NCBI RefSeq assembly: GCF_001426905.1
Contig: NZ_LMFQ01000026.1
Coordinates: 124,001 to 188,000 of the forward strand
Direction: 5' to 3'
Origin: Caulobacter sp. Root1455
Lineage (GTDB): Bacteria > Pseudomonadota > Alphaproteobacteria > Caulobacterales > Caulobacteraceae
DNA: 64,000 nt
In this document: positions 16,881 through 25,716 of the stretch, one piece after another
Position numbering within the stretch: the stretch's first letter is position 1
Layout of the letters: every line of letters starts with the position of its first letter
Translations under genes and position numbers: made by a program
The notes under the pieces: generated by a model
What the model saw: only the letters and a program-made list of their open reading frames with translations
What the model was told of the DNA's origin: nothing
Databases searched by the model: none

Positions 16881-17088
16881 TTCGCGCGTCATTACTTGAA
16901 TATATAGCCCCGTAGTTATCCATAATTCAAATGTACTTACCGATCAGTATTGAAATTCAACCGTGTCGACGCTGTGACAACATTTCAGTATTTCAATAAT
17001 AAGCGTAAGTTCTATTGACCCGACACGCCGTAATTCGCTGTCTGAAGGTATCGCGAAAGCTTTTCGCCTTCCACGAACAGGGGGTTAC

Positions 17089-20000
17089 ATGTCCGCCAAT
17101 TCGAACTCATCCAACCGACGATTCCAGTCTCCGGCCGCTTCCCGGCGCGCGCGGCTCCTGGCCTCGACCATGGCGGCGGGCCTGGCCTGCGTCGCCGCGC
17201 CCGCGGGTCTGGCAGTCCTGATCGGCCTGGCGCCGCAGGCGGCCCTGGCCCAGGACTACAGCTCCGGCGCCCTGGCGGGTACGGTCGCCGACGCCAACGG
17301 CACGCCGGTGGCCGGCGCCTCGGTCAAGGTCAAGTCGCTGGCCCAGGGCTTCGAGCGCGACCTGACCACCGACGCCGACGGCCAGTTCCGCATCGCCCTG
17401 ATCCCGTCGGGCGGCTACTCGGTCTCGATCAGCAAGGCCGGCTACCAGGCTGTCAACAACCCCAACGTCCGCGTCACCGTCGGTTCGACCGCCAATTTCG
17501 GCTTCACGATCAACGAGGAAGGCGCGGCGGTCTCGGAGGTCGTCGTCACCGGCACGGCCAATCCGCAGCTGGACTTCGCCGGCACCACGACGGGCCTGGT
17601 GGTCGATGTCGAGACCCTGACCAAGCAGGTGCCGATCTCCCGCAACCTCACCGCCCTGGTCCTGCTGGCCCCGTCGGCGATCCCCGGCGACTCCAGCACC
17701 AACTTCGTCGTCCAAGGGCAATCCCAGCCCGCCGTCGGCGGCGCCTCGGTCGGCGAGAACGTCTTCTATATCAACGGCTTGAACATCAGCAACTTCGTCA
17801 ACGGCATCGGCGCGGCGGTCGTGCCGTTCGAGTTCTACAAGTCGGTCGAGGTCAAGACCGGCGGCTATCCGGCCGAATTCGGCCGCGGCACCGGCGCGAT
17901 GATCAACGCCGTGACCAAGTCGGGCTCCAACGACTTCATGTTCGCCCTGCACGGCAGCTACGAGCCGGACAAGTGGCGCGAGCAGATGCCCAACACCACG
18001 ATCGCCCGCAACTCGCTGGCCCATCGCACCGACAACAGCTTCACGGTCGAGGCCGGCGGCCCGATCATCCGCGACCGCCTGTTCTTCTACGGCCTGGCCA
18101 GCTTCCAGAACCTGGAGGCCCAGAACGCGACCAACAACACCTCGCCCACCGCGGTGCGCAGCAGCGTGACCAAGGACCGCACGGCCGACCCGTTCTACGC
18201 CTTCAAGCTGGACGGCTACATCACCGACAGCCAGCACCTGGAGCTCACCTATTTCGACACCAGCCGCAAGCGTAAGCGCGACAGCTATCAATACACCCTG
18301 GCCGACGAGCAGATCCTGCCGGAGCGCGCCAGCGCCGACAGCCTCTACCAGGGCGGCGAGAACTATGTGGCGCGCTACACCGGAACCTTCACCGACTGGC
18401 TGACGATCTCGGCCGCCTATGGCCGCAGCGAGGTCGACAACAAGTCGATCAGCAATCTGCTCACCGAGTCCCTGGTGCAGGACAACCGCACGGGCACGGC
18501 CTCGACGGTCAGCCGCCAGACCGCCAGCTCGGCCACCGTGCCGTCCCTGGCCCAGCGCGAGTTCTATCGCGCCGACGCCGACCTCTATTTCAAGTTCTTC
18601 GGCGACCACCACATCCGCGGCGGGTTCGACGAGGAGAAGACCCTGCTGACCCAGTTCACCGTCCGCAACGGCGAGCGCAACTGGATCTACCGCAAGGCCG
18701 GCGCCAGCGGCGCCCAAGGCGGCGCGATCGGGCCGAACCAGGAATATGTCGAGATGCGCCGCTTCGAGTCCGGCGGCGGCTACAGCGGCAAGAACAAGGC
18801 CTATTACATTCAGGACGCCTGGGACGTCACCAACGCCCTGACCCTGAACCTGGGCGTCCGCAAGGACCAGTTCTCGGTGATGAATCCGCTGGGCCAGGTG
18901 TTCTCGTCGTTCGACGACGAGATCGGCCTGCGCCTGGGCTTCGCCTACGACCTGTTCGGGGCGCGCACCGACAAGCTGTACGGGTCCTACGGCCGGACCT
19001 ATCTGCCGGTGGCGTCCAACACCGCCTTCCGCGCCGCCTCGCCCGCCATCGACGCCTCGGAGTTCTTCTTCCCGATCGGCGGCCCCGGCTCGACCTTCAC
19101 CCTCGATCCGAAGACCGGCAAGCCCATCGGCGGCGTGGGCACCCAGGCCACCGGCGGCAGCCTGGTGCCTTGCGTGGCGACGGTGAAGAGCATCGCGCCG
19201 GTCGGGACCCAGGCCTGCGTGATCCGCAACAACGGCTTGGCGCCCGATCCGGACACGGTCTCGGCCCTGAACCTCAAGTCCACCTATCAGGACGAATACA
19301 TCCTGGGCTTCGAGCACCGCTTCAACGCCCTGTGGAGCGGCGGCGTCAACCTGACCTACCGCGACCTGGGCCGGGTCAGCGAAGACGCCGTGATGGACCA
19401 GGGCATCCGGGTCTGGTGTTCGGCCAACGGTTTCGCCCAGACCAACGCGGCCAAGACCGGCTGCACCGACGTCTGGAACGGCACCCACCAGTTCCTGATC
19501 ATCAACCCGGGCAGCGACGTGAAGGTCAAGCTGTCCAACCCCTTGCCCGGCGAAACCACCGCCCGGACGATCACCATCACCGCCCAGCAGATGGCCTTCC
19601 CCAAGGCCAAGCGCGAATATCTGGGGCTGGAATTCAACTTCGACCGCGAGTTCGACGGCAAATGGGGGCTGAGGGGCTCCTACATCCTGTCGGAGTCCAA
19701 GGGCAATTTCGAAGGGGCGGCCCGCTCGGACAACGGCCAGACCGACGCCGGCATCACCGTCGACTTCGACCGTCTGGCCTACATCCCCGGAGCCTATGGC
19801 CTGCTGCCAAACCACCGGGGCCACCAGATCAAGCTGTTCGGCTCCTACGCCGTCCTCGAGGACCTGCTGTTCGGCGGCAATCTGTCGGTGCTGTCGCCGC
19901 GCAAGTACGGATGCATCGGCCTGGCCGCGCCCAACTCGGCGCCGGACTGGCAGGAGGCCAACGCCGACGGCGCCAACGCGCGCTTCTGCGGCGGCAAGAT

Positions 20001-20289
20001 CGTCAATCGCGGGACCTCGTTCGAAAGCGACTGGGTCACCCGCTTCGACGTCTCGATGCGCTACACGGTCCCGGCCAAGTATGTGCCCCTGATGCCGGGA
20101 GTGGGCAGCGAGGGCGACAGCAACCTCGTGCTGCGGGCCGACATCTTCAACGTCTTCAACCTGCAGGGCGCCACCGACTTCGACGAGTTCGGCGAAACCG
20201 CCGGCGGCCAGGCCAGCGCCACGTACGGCAAGGTCAGGGCCTACCAGGCGCCGCGTTCGGTGCGCCTGGGCTTCGACTGGCAGTTCTAG
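17089..20289 (+). CDS. TonB-dependent receptor with N-terminal carboxypeptidase-regulatory-like domain
   Basis: 1066 residues. The long signal region ends near ALAQDYSS. Residues about 55-140 form a carboxypeptidase-regulatory-like beta domain (GALAGTVADANGTPVAGASV). The plug follows (VVVTGTANPQLDFAGTTTGL onward, with GGYPAEFGRGTGAMINAVTK), then a beta-barrel ending in the aromatic residue of LGFDWQF, as outer-membrane porin-type barrels do. This is the Oar-like/SusC-like architecture common in Caulobacter for uptake of large or complex substrates. Location between hemicellulose genes suggests oligosaccharide import, but the substrate is not determinable. It has a strong terminator after it and a 266-base, AT-rich upstream region. 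Confidence 0.92.
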   Translation: MSANSNSSNRRFQSPAASRRARLLASTMAAGLACVAAPAGLAVLIGLAPQAALAQDYSSGALAGTVADANGTPVAGASVKVKSLAQGFERDLTTDADGQFRIALIPSGGYSVSISKAGYQAVNNPNVRVTVGSTANFGFTINEEGAAVSEVVVTGTANPQLDFAGTTTGLVVDVETLTKQVPISRNLTALVLLAPSAIPGDSSTNFVVQGQSQPAVGGASVGENVFYINGLNISNFVNGIGAAVVPFEFYKSVEVKTGGYPAEFGRGTGAMINAVTKSGSNDFMFALHGSYEPDKWREQMPNTTIARNSLAHRTDNSFTVEAGGPIIRDRLFFYGLASFQNLEAQNATNNTSPTAVRSSVTKDRTADPFYAFKLDGYITDSQHLELTYFDTSRKRKRDSYQYTLADEQILPERASADSLYQGGENYVARYTGTFTDWLTISAAYGRSEVDNKSISNLLTESLVQDNRTGTASTVSRQTASSATVPSLAQREFYRADADLYFKFFGDHHIRGGFDEEKTLLTQFTVRNGERNWIYRKAGASGAQGGAIGPNQEYVEMRRFESGGGYSGKNKAYYIQDAWDVTNALTLNLGVRKDQFSVMNPLGQVFSSFDDEIGLRLGFAYDLFGARTDKLYGSYGRTYLPVASNTAFRAASPAIDASEFFFPIGGPGSTFTLDPKTGKPIGGVGTQATGGSLVPCVATVKSIAPVGTQACVIRNNGLAPDPDTVSALNLKSTYQDEYILGFEHRFNALWSGGVNLTYRDLGRVSEDAVMDQGIRVWCSANGFAQTNAAKTGCTDVWNGTHQFLIINPGSDVKVKLSNPLPGETTARTITITAQQMAFPKAKREYLGLEFNFDREFDGKWGLRGSYILSESKGNFEGAARSDNGQTDAGITVDFDRLAYIPGAYGLLPNHRGHQIKLFGSYAVLEDLLFGGNLSVLSPRKYGCIGLAAPNSAPDWQEANADGANARFCGGKIVNRGTSFESDWVTRFDVSMRYTVPAKYVPLMPGVGSEGDSNLVLRADIFNVFNLQGATDFDEFGETAGGQASATYGKVRAYQAPRSVRLGFDWQF

Positions 20290-20317
20290 GCCAAGTGTCC
20301 CCCACGGCCTGAATCGG

Positions 20318-20349
20318 GAGGCCGTTTCCGATCCGTCGGAAGCGGCCTC
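20318..20349 (+). terminator. terminator of TonB receptor gene
   Basis: GAGGCCGTTTCCGA, loop TCCG, then TCGGAAGCGGCCTC form a 14-pair stem with one mismatch, starting 28 bases after the stop and followed by TTGAT. The U-tract is weak. Confidence 0.65.
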
Positions 20350-20372
20350 TTGATCTCGCCGGCCATTTTGCC

Positions 20373-20392
20373 GACACCGGTTTCCATAACAG
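20373..20392. promoter_or_regulatory. LacI-type operator upstream of aldose 1-epimerase gene
   Basis: GACACCGGTTTCCATAACAG is identical over 20 bases to the site upstream of the 8492 gene and shares its first 15 bases with the site at 52031. It ends 30 bases before the ATG, the same position relative to the start as in the 8492 promoter. Confidence 0.7.
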
Positions 20393-20422
20393 CTCTGCGC
20401 GAGCGATCTTGGGAAGGAAGCC

Positions 20423-21574
20423 ATGGCTGTCGCAGCGAACCAGACCCGGGCCGCGCTCGCCCCCGCCCTGCTGTTCGCCGCCGGCCTGCTCTGCGCGCCC
20501 TCCGCCGACGCCCTGGCCGCCACCGCGACCCGCGCGCCCTACGGCGTCACCGCCGCCGGCGCCCCCGTCGAGATCTTCACGCTGAAGAACGACCACGGCA
20601 TGACGGTCAAGGTGCTGTCCTACGGCGGCGTCATCACCCAGGTCGACGTCCCCGACCGCCAGGGCAGGATCCAGAACGTCGCCCTGGAGCTGGCCGATCT
20701 GAAGACCTACGAGGCCCGGGCCAATTTCAGTTCGCTGCTGGGCCGCTACGCCAACCGGATCTCGAACGGCGGCTTCTCGATCGACGGCGTCCGCCACGAC
20801 CTGCCCAGCAGCGCCGAGGGCGTCTCCTCGCACGGCGGCCCCACGGGCTTCTCCACGCGGCTGTGGACCGGGACGCCGTTCAAGCGCCACGGCGCGGCCG
20901 GCGTCACCCTGGCCTACACCGCCGCCGACGGCGAAGGCGGCTATCCCGGAACCCTGAAGGCCGCCGTGACCTACACGGTCACCCGCCAGAACGTCCTGCG
21001 CATCGACTATCGCGCGACCACCGACAAGCCCACGGTGATCAATCTCAGCCACCACGTCTATTTCAACCTGGCGGGCGGCGGGACCATCTACGACCAGACC
21101 GCCCAGGTGCTGGCCCAGAGCTTCACCCCGATCAACGCGCGCAAGCTGGCGACCGGCGAGATCGCGCCCGTCGCCGGCACGGCCCTGGACCTGCGCGAGC
21201 CGGTCCGCCTGGGCGACCGGGTCACGGCCGACGATCCCCAGATCAAGTTCGCCAACGGCTTCGACCACAACTTCGTCGTCGACGGCGGCGGGCGCGGCAA
21301 GCTGGTCCCCGCCGTCCGCGTGGCCGACCCGGCCAGCGGCCGCACCCTGGAGGTCGCCACCACCCAGCCGGGCGTCCAGCTGTTCACCGCCAACAGCTTC
21401 AATGGAACCCTCAAGACGCCCGACGGTCGTCCGCTCGAGAAGGGCGCGGGCCTGGCCATCGAGACCCAGCACTTCGCCGACAGCCCCAACCACCCCAACT
21501 TCCCGTCGACCGTGCTGCGGCCGGGGCGGACGTTCAAGCAGACGACGGAGTTCCGGTTCGGGGGGAACCCATGA
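20423..21574 (+). CDS. galM: aldose 1-epimerase (mutarotase), exported
   Basis: 383 residues, including an N-terminal signal peptide (LAPALLFAAGLLCAPSADALA) that puts it in the periplasm, about 35 residues longer than cytosolic GalM. GalM-type motifs are present: SYGGVITQVDVPDRQG, SLLGRYANRISNGGFSIDG, the HGG and the catalytic-His strand TVINLSHHVYFNLAG, and FDHNFVVDGGG. The general-base Glu is likely in the IETQHFADSPNHPNFPS segment. It interconverts alpha and beta anomers of sugars released by hydrolases. The next gene overlaps by four bases, and the operator upstream ties it to the xylan/uronate set. Confidence 0.92.
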   Translation: MAVAANQTRAALAPALLFAAGLLCAPSADALAATATRAPYGVTAAGAPVEIFTLKNDHGMTVKVLSYGGVITQVDVPDRQGRIQNVALELADLKTYEARANFSSLLGRYANRISNGGFSIDGVRHDLPSSAEGVSSHGGPTGFSTRLWTGTPFKRHGAAGVTLAYTAADGEGGYPGTLKAAVTYTVTRQNVLRIDYRATTDKPTVINLSHHVYFNLAGGGTIYDQTAQVLAQSFTPINARKLATGEIAPVAGTALDLREPVRLGDRVTADDPQIKFANGFDHNFVVDGGGRGKLVPAVRVADPASGRTLEVATTQPGVQLFTANSFNGTLKTPDGRPLEKGAGLAIETQHFADSPNHPNFPSTVLRPGRTFKQTTEFRFGGNP

Positions 21575-22398
21575 CCAGGACCTGGCTGATCACCGGCGTC
21601 TCCGGCGGGCTGGGACGCGAGATCGCCCGAGCGGCCCTGGCGCGCGGCGACATGGTGTTCGGCACGGTGCGCCAGGCGGCCGACGCCGACGCTTTCGCGC
21701 GGCTGGGCGGCCAGGCCCTGATCCTCGACGTCACCGACGAGGCCGCCGTGAAGGCGGGCGTCGCCCGGGCCGAGGGCGTCGCGGGCCGGATCGACATCCT
21801 AGTCAACAACGCCGGCTACGGCCTGGTCGGAGCGGTGGAGGAGGCCTCGCTCGACGAGGTTCGCGCCCAGTTCGAGACCAACCTCATCGGCCCGCTGGCG
21901 ATGCTGAAGGCGGTGCTGCCGGCCATGCGCGCCCGCCGCGCCGGGCGGATCATCAACATCACCTCGGTCTCGGGCTTGGCGGTCTGGGCCGGCACCGGCG
22001 TCTATTGCGCCAGCAAGTGGGCGCTGGAAGGCCTGACCCAGACCCTGGCCGCCGAGGTGGCCGAGTTGGGGATCAAGGTGACCAATGTCGCCCCGGGCGG
22101 CCTGCGCACCGGCTTCTCCGCCGGCTCCAAGGCCGTCGTCGCCGGCAAGATCGCCGACTATGACGGTCTGGCCCGCGACGCCGAGCGGATCATGGCCGAC
22201 CACGCCGGCCGCGAGCCCGGCGACCCGGCCAAGGCGGCCCAGGCCATCCTGACCATCGCCGACGAAGAGGCCCCGCCCCTGCACCTGTTGCTGGGCGAGG
22301 ACGCCCTGACCTACGCCGGCCGCGCCGCCGCCGGCCTGCAAGCCGACATCGACGCCTGGAGGGATCTGAGCCTGTCGATCGGCTTCGCCGCGCGCTAG
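21571..22398 (+). CDS. short-chain dehydrogenase/reductase
   Basis: 275 residues, ATG overlapping the epimerase stop (ATGA), so co-translated. Classical SDR features: TGVSGGLG cofactor motif near the N-terminus, LDVTD, NNAGYG, catalytic Ser in INITSVSGLAVW and Tyr-x3-Lys in YCASKWALEG, then NVAPGGLRTGF. Such proteins use NAD(P) to oxidise or reduce alcohols; the substrate is unknown. Its place in an operon with a mutarotase under the shared operator suggests a sugar or uronate-derived substrate, an inference only. Confidence 0.9.
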   Translation: MTRTWLITGVSGGLGREIARAALARGDMVFGTVRQAADADAFARLGGQALILDVTDEAAVKAGVARAEGVAGRIDILVNNAGYGLVGAVEEASLDEVRAQFETNLIGPLAMLKAVLPAMRARRAGRIINITSVSGLAVWAGTGVYCASKWALEGLTQTLAAEVAELGIKVTNVAPGGLRTGFSAGSKAVVAGKIADYDGLARDAERIMADHAGREPGDPAKAAQAILTIADEEAPPLHLLLGEDALTYAGRAAAGLQADIDAWRDLSLSIGFAAR

Positions 22399-22428
22399 GG
22401 CGCGCCGCTCCTAACTCCGGTGCGTGGT

Positions 22429-22514
22429 CCTCGTCCTTCGACAAGCTCAGGATGAGGACCAAGTGTAGGCGGTGGCCGTAGAAAACCTCATCCTGAGCCT
22501 GTCGAAGGACGAGG
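22429..22514. repeat. REP-like palindrome pair (copy 2 of 4)
   Basis: The 29-base unit CCTCGTCCTTCGACAAGCTC + AGGATGAGG lies at 22429-22457. Its inverted partner at 22486-22514 has one substitution (GAGCCTGTCG for GAGCTTGTCG). The pair separates the convergent SDR and M20 genes. Confidence 0.9.
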
Positions 22515-22550
22515 TTTTCGCTGCCGAGGCCGACGGTCGGCGATCACGCT

Positions 22551-23900
22551 CTAGACGCCGTCCCCGGCATCCGCCCGCCCGCAGATCGCCAAGGCCGTCA
22601 GGGCGTAGACCAGGGCGCTGTCGACCAGGTCCTGGGGCGTGGGCCGCCAGCGGCGGAAGCCGGTGGTGATGGCCGGGATGCGCTGCATGTTGAACACGTT
22701 GTGGTCGCGCCACATGCTGGAATAGACCGGGTCGGCCAAGGCGACCGGATGGCCGAGGCTGAGCCTGGTGGCGTCGTCGACGGCGGCGACCAAGGGGGCC
22801 ACCTCGCGGGCGTCGGCCTCGAAGCCGTGGCGCGCCACCACCGGCTCGATGTCGATCCGGCCCAGGCCGTTGTCGCGGACCATGGCCTCCAGCGAGCGCT
22901 GGACGTCGGCCACCCGCTGCTTGGGGGTCAGGCCGACCTCGAGATAGAGGTTCACCACTTCCGTCCCCGCCCCGAAGGCGAACGGCACGCCGCCGCGGAT
23001 CGAGTCGATCTGCGACCTGGGCTGGGCCACGCCGCCGGGGCTTTCGTAGCGATTGTTCGTCTCGTACGCGCCGCTCCAGGCGTGGATGGCGTCGGTCAGC
23101 TTGCCGATCCTGTAGATCGGATTCGGATGCTGGGCCGCCGTGGCCGGATGCTCAAGCAGCGGGGTGAACACCCCCTCCCCCCAGACCCGCAACCGGAACA
23201 CCGCATAGCCGCAGCCCACCCAGGTCAGGCCGAAATCGCAGCCCTCGGCGGCGATGGCGTAGTCCGGGGCCACGCCCCCATGGTGGAACAGGTAGTGGGC
23301 CCCGATGTCCTTGCCCATATAGGCGACGCCCCGGTGCTCCTCGATCGGCTCGGGGCCGATCTCGCCGGGACAGGCGGTCAGATAGAGTTTGCCCGCCAGG
23401 TCGTAGCCGGCCGTCTTCAGCGCCTTGGCGGCGATCATGAAGCAGCTCATCGGGCCGCGATCGTTGGCGATCGGATAGCCGTACAGCTTGCCGTCCTCCA
23501 GCCAGCACTTTTCCCATTCGGGATTGGCCAGGGTCTCGGGCGCGTACTTGTAGGCGTCCAGATCCGGGTTCCAGGTCGGGGCCTCGGTGTCGAGGTGGGC
23601 GGTGAACAGCAGGTTCTTGCCCCCAATGGTGTTGGAGCCCTTGCCGCCGTAGGTCCCGATGATGTTGGGGCGCTCGGGCGTGGCCCCCACCTTGCGCGGC
23701 GAAAAGCCCTCGCGCGCCATCCAGTCGTGGACGTAGTTGGCGACTTCGAGCTCCTTGCCGGAGGGCGCGGGGATGTTGCCCAGGGTCAGGGCCAGTTCGA
23801 CGATCTCGTCCTGGCTGATGGCGGCGGCGATGGCGGCGCGGTCGGCGTCGGTGACCTGGTAGGGCGCGCGGGCGTCCAGGGGCGGAAATCCGTCGGCCAT
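22551..23900 (-). CDS. M20-family metallohydrolase (peptidase/deacylase-like)
   Basis: 449 residues; ATG at 23898-23900, two bases after the isochorismatase-like gene. M20 features: NIPAPSGKELEVANYVHDWM at the N-terminus, TAHLDTEAP (metal His/Asp), and YPIANDRGPMSC where Asp bridges the metals. In place of the common EE base, AEGCDFG/TWVGCG is seen, with an insertion typical of the broader M20/ArgE-like class. M20 enzymes hydrolyse peptide, amide or carbamate bonds using two zinc ions. It is the last gene of an operon after a RutA-like monooxygenase and RutB-like amidohydrolase, so it may cleave an amide intermediate of the same pathway. Confidence 0.87.
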   Translation of the reverse strand: MADGFPPLDARAPYQVTDADRAAIAAAISQDEIVELALTLGNIPAPSGKELEVANYVHDWMAREGFSPRKVGATPERPNIIGTYGGKGSNTIGGKNLLFTAHLDTEAPTWNPDLDAYKYAPETLANPEWEKCWLEDGKLYGYPIANDRGPMSCFMIAAKALKTAGYDLAGKLYLTACPGEIGPEPIEEHRGVAYMGKDIGAHYLFHHGGVAPDYAIAAEGCDFGLTWVGCGYAVFRLRVWGEGVFTPLLEHPATAAQHPNPIYRIGKLTDAIHAWSGAYETNNRYESPGGVAQPRSQIDSIRGGVPFAFGAGTEVVNLYLEVGLTPKQRVADVQRSLEAMVRDNGLGRIDIEPVVARHGFEADAREVAPLVAAVDDATRLSLGHPVALADPVYSSMWRDHNVFNMQRIPAITTGFRRWRPTPQDLVDSALVYALTALAICGRADAGDGV

Positions 23901-23902
23901 GC

Positions 23903-24556
23903 TCAGGCGGTCCCTTTCCACGCGGCCGCCACCGCGGCCGTGTCGGTCAGGATCGCGCTGTTCAGCGCCATCACCTTCAGCGACGCGGCGTGGATGTCCG
24001 CCTCGTAGGCGGCGCAGGCGTCGGCGGCGACGAACACGTGGTAGTCCAGGTCGAAAGCGTCGCGGACCGTGCCGTCGACGCAGCACTCGGTGGTCAGGCC
24101 CGCCACCACCAGGGTGTCGACGCCCATCCTGGTCAGCCGCATGTCCAGATCGGTGCCGACGAAGCCGCTGTAGCGGGTCTTGGACACCACCAGTTCGCCC
24201 GGCGCCGGCTTGGGGCCGTAGAACTCCGAGCCCGCCTGCCCGGCCCGGCACAGGGCCGCGCCGACCTCGGGGTCGCCGCCGCGCCGGCGCATGCGCTCGC
24301 TCCAGGCCGCGGAGTCGGTCTCCGGCGTGGTCGACAGGCCCACGAACACCACCGGCACGCCGGCCGCGCGGGCCGCGGCGACCAGCTTTTCGGCGGCCGC
24401 CAGGGCGGGCTCGACCACGCTCATGTCGATGAACGCGCCCAGAACCCCGTCCGGCGAGGCGAAGTCGACCTGCATGTCGATCACCAGCACCGCCGTGCGG
24501 CCCGGCGCGATCCAGGCGGCCAGGCCGTCAGCGGTCTCGGCGCTCGCGGCGCTCAC
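23903..24556 (-). CDS. isochorismatase-family amidohydrolase (RutB-like)
   Basis: 217 residues from a GTG that overlaps the stop of the upstream luciferase-like gene by four bases (GTGA). Catalytic triad residues are visible: Asp in AVLVIDMQVDF, Lys in VVSKTRYSGF and Cys in GLTTECCVDGT. The stretch YSGFVGTDLDMRLTRMGVDT is very like RutB, which hydrolyses ureidoacrylate or peroxyureidoacrylate formed by RutA. The substrate here is unproven. Translational coupling to a RutA-like protein supports a matched two-step ring opening and amide cleavage. Confidence 0.88.
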   Translation of the reverse strand: MSAASAETADGLAAWIAPGRTAVLVIDMQVDFASPDGVLGAFIDMSVVEPALAAAEKLVAAARAAGVPVVFVGLSTTPETDSAAWSERMRRRGGDPEVGAALCRAGQAGSEFYGPKPAPGELVVSKTRYSGFVGTDLDMRLTRMGVDTLVVAGLTTECCVDGTVRDAFDLDYHVFVAADACAAYEADIHAASLKVMALNSAILTDTAAVAAAWKGTA

Positions 24557-25617
24557 GAATAGACCGCCCGCAGGCTCGGCAGGATGTCGCCCCCGAACAT
24601 GGTCAGGCCCTCGACATAGTCGGGGAAGATCAGCATCAGCCCGTCCAGCTGGCAGTAATCGACGAACGCCTCGATCTGCTCGGCGCAGGTCTTCGGCGCG
24701 CCGACCACGGTGTGGGTCATGAAGGCCCCCTGCTGGGCCGCGACGCTCGACAGCTTCTCGGCCGGCACGCCCCAGCTGGCCAGCATGGCCAGGATCGCGG
24801 CCATGTCGGCCCCGTCCTTGTAGTGCTCGACCATCGCCTGGGCCTTGGCGTCGGTGTCGCCGTGGACCACCGTGCACATGGCGTAGGTCTTGATGCTCTT
24901 GCCCAGGGCCCGCGCGGTCTTCTTGGCGCGCAGCGAGGCGTCGCGGCGCTCGTCGGCCGTGCGGCCGCCGATGAAGCAGACGTCGGCCTCGCGCACCGAG
25001 AACTGGAAGCCCCGGTCGCTCATGCCCGCGCAGATCAGCTCCGGACGCGGCTTGGCCAGCGGCTTGGGCTTGGACTGGCAGTCCTTCATCGTGAAGAACT
25101 TACCGGCGAAATCGACGCTGTCCTCGGCCCACAGGCGCTTGACGATGCAGGTCCATTCCTCGGTCAGGGCGTAGCGGTCGTCGTGCGAGAGGCTGTCGTC
25201 CCAGGCGCCCATCTGGTCGAACTCGCCCTTGTAGGCGCCGGCCACGATGTTCAGGCCCGCGCGGCCGCCGCTGACGTGGTCGAGGGTGGAGATCAGCTTG
25301 GCCGCCACGGCCGGGTTCTGCAGCAGCGGGTGGAGGGTGGCCCAGATGCGCACGCTCGACGTGGCCTCGGCGATGCCGGCCATCATGGTCACCGACTCCA
25401 GGGCCGTGCCCCAGTGGTCGGTCTCGCCGCCGAAGCCGCGGAACTTGGCCATGGACATCACGAAGTCCATGCCGACCTGGTCGGCGAGAACCGCCGCGGC
25501 CCTGTTCTGCGGATAGAGGCCGTCGAGGACCGGCGTGGTCTTTGAAATGATCCAGCCGCCGTTGGCGACCGGCAGGAACACGCCGAAGTCCTTGTGCTTG
25601 GATGGGCTGTGAAACAA
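24553..25617 (-). CDS. luciferase-like FMN monooxygenase, RutA-related
   Basis: 354 residues. The start is TTG at 25615-25617, preceded by AAGGAGGAG at ideal spacing; no ATG lies near. Bacterial luciferase-fold TIM barrel. Motifs shared with pyrimidine monooxygenase RutA include GVFLPVANGGWIIS, DFVMSMAKFRGFGGETD (RutA has SMIKLRGFGG), ISGGR-like HVSGGRAGLNIVAG, and FTMKDCQSKPKPL with ICAGMSDRGFQFS. RutA uses a flavin N5-peroxide to cleave the uracil ring amide. The rest of the rut cluster is absent, so this may act on a different cyclic amide or heterocycle. A partner flavin reductase is not in the window. Confidence 0.87.
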   Translation of the reverse strand: MFHSPSKHKDFGVFLPVANGGWIISKTTPVLDGLYPQNRAAAVLADQVGMDFVMSMAKFRGFGGETDHWGTALESVTMMAGIAEATSSVRIWATLHPLLQNPAVAAKLISTLDHVSGGRAGLNIVAGAYKGEFDQMGAWDDSLSHDDRYALTEEWTCIVKRLWAEDSVDFAGKFFTMKDCQSKPKPLAKPRPELICAGMSDRGFQFSVREADVCFIGGRTADERRDASLRAKKTARALGKSIKTYAMCTVVHGDTDAKAQAMVEHYKDGADMAAILAMLASWGVPAEKLSSVAAQQGAFMTHTVVGAPKTCAEQIEAFVDYCQLDGLMLIFPDYVEGLTMFGGDILPSLRAVYS

Positions 25618-25654
25618 GGCGGCTCCTCCTTACGCGACGTCTGGAAGCATACTG

Positions 25655-25666
25655 GGAACCGGTTCC
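25655..25666. promoter_or_regulatory. perfect palindrome in RutA-like/arsR intergenic region
   Basis: GGAACCGGTTCC is a perfect 12-base palindrome about 40 bases upstream of the TTG start of the luciferase-like gene and 50 bases upstream of arsR. It carries the ACCGGT core seen in the LacI-type operators, but its flanks differ. An operator role is plausible and unproven. Confidence 0.4.
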
Positions 25667-25716
25667 GGTCTCGAAGCCATATTCCTTTCGTCACATATTT
25701 CGATCATATTGGAAGT

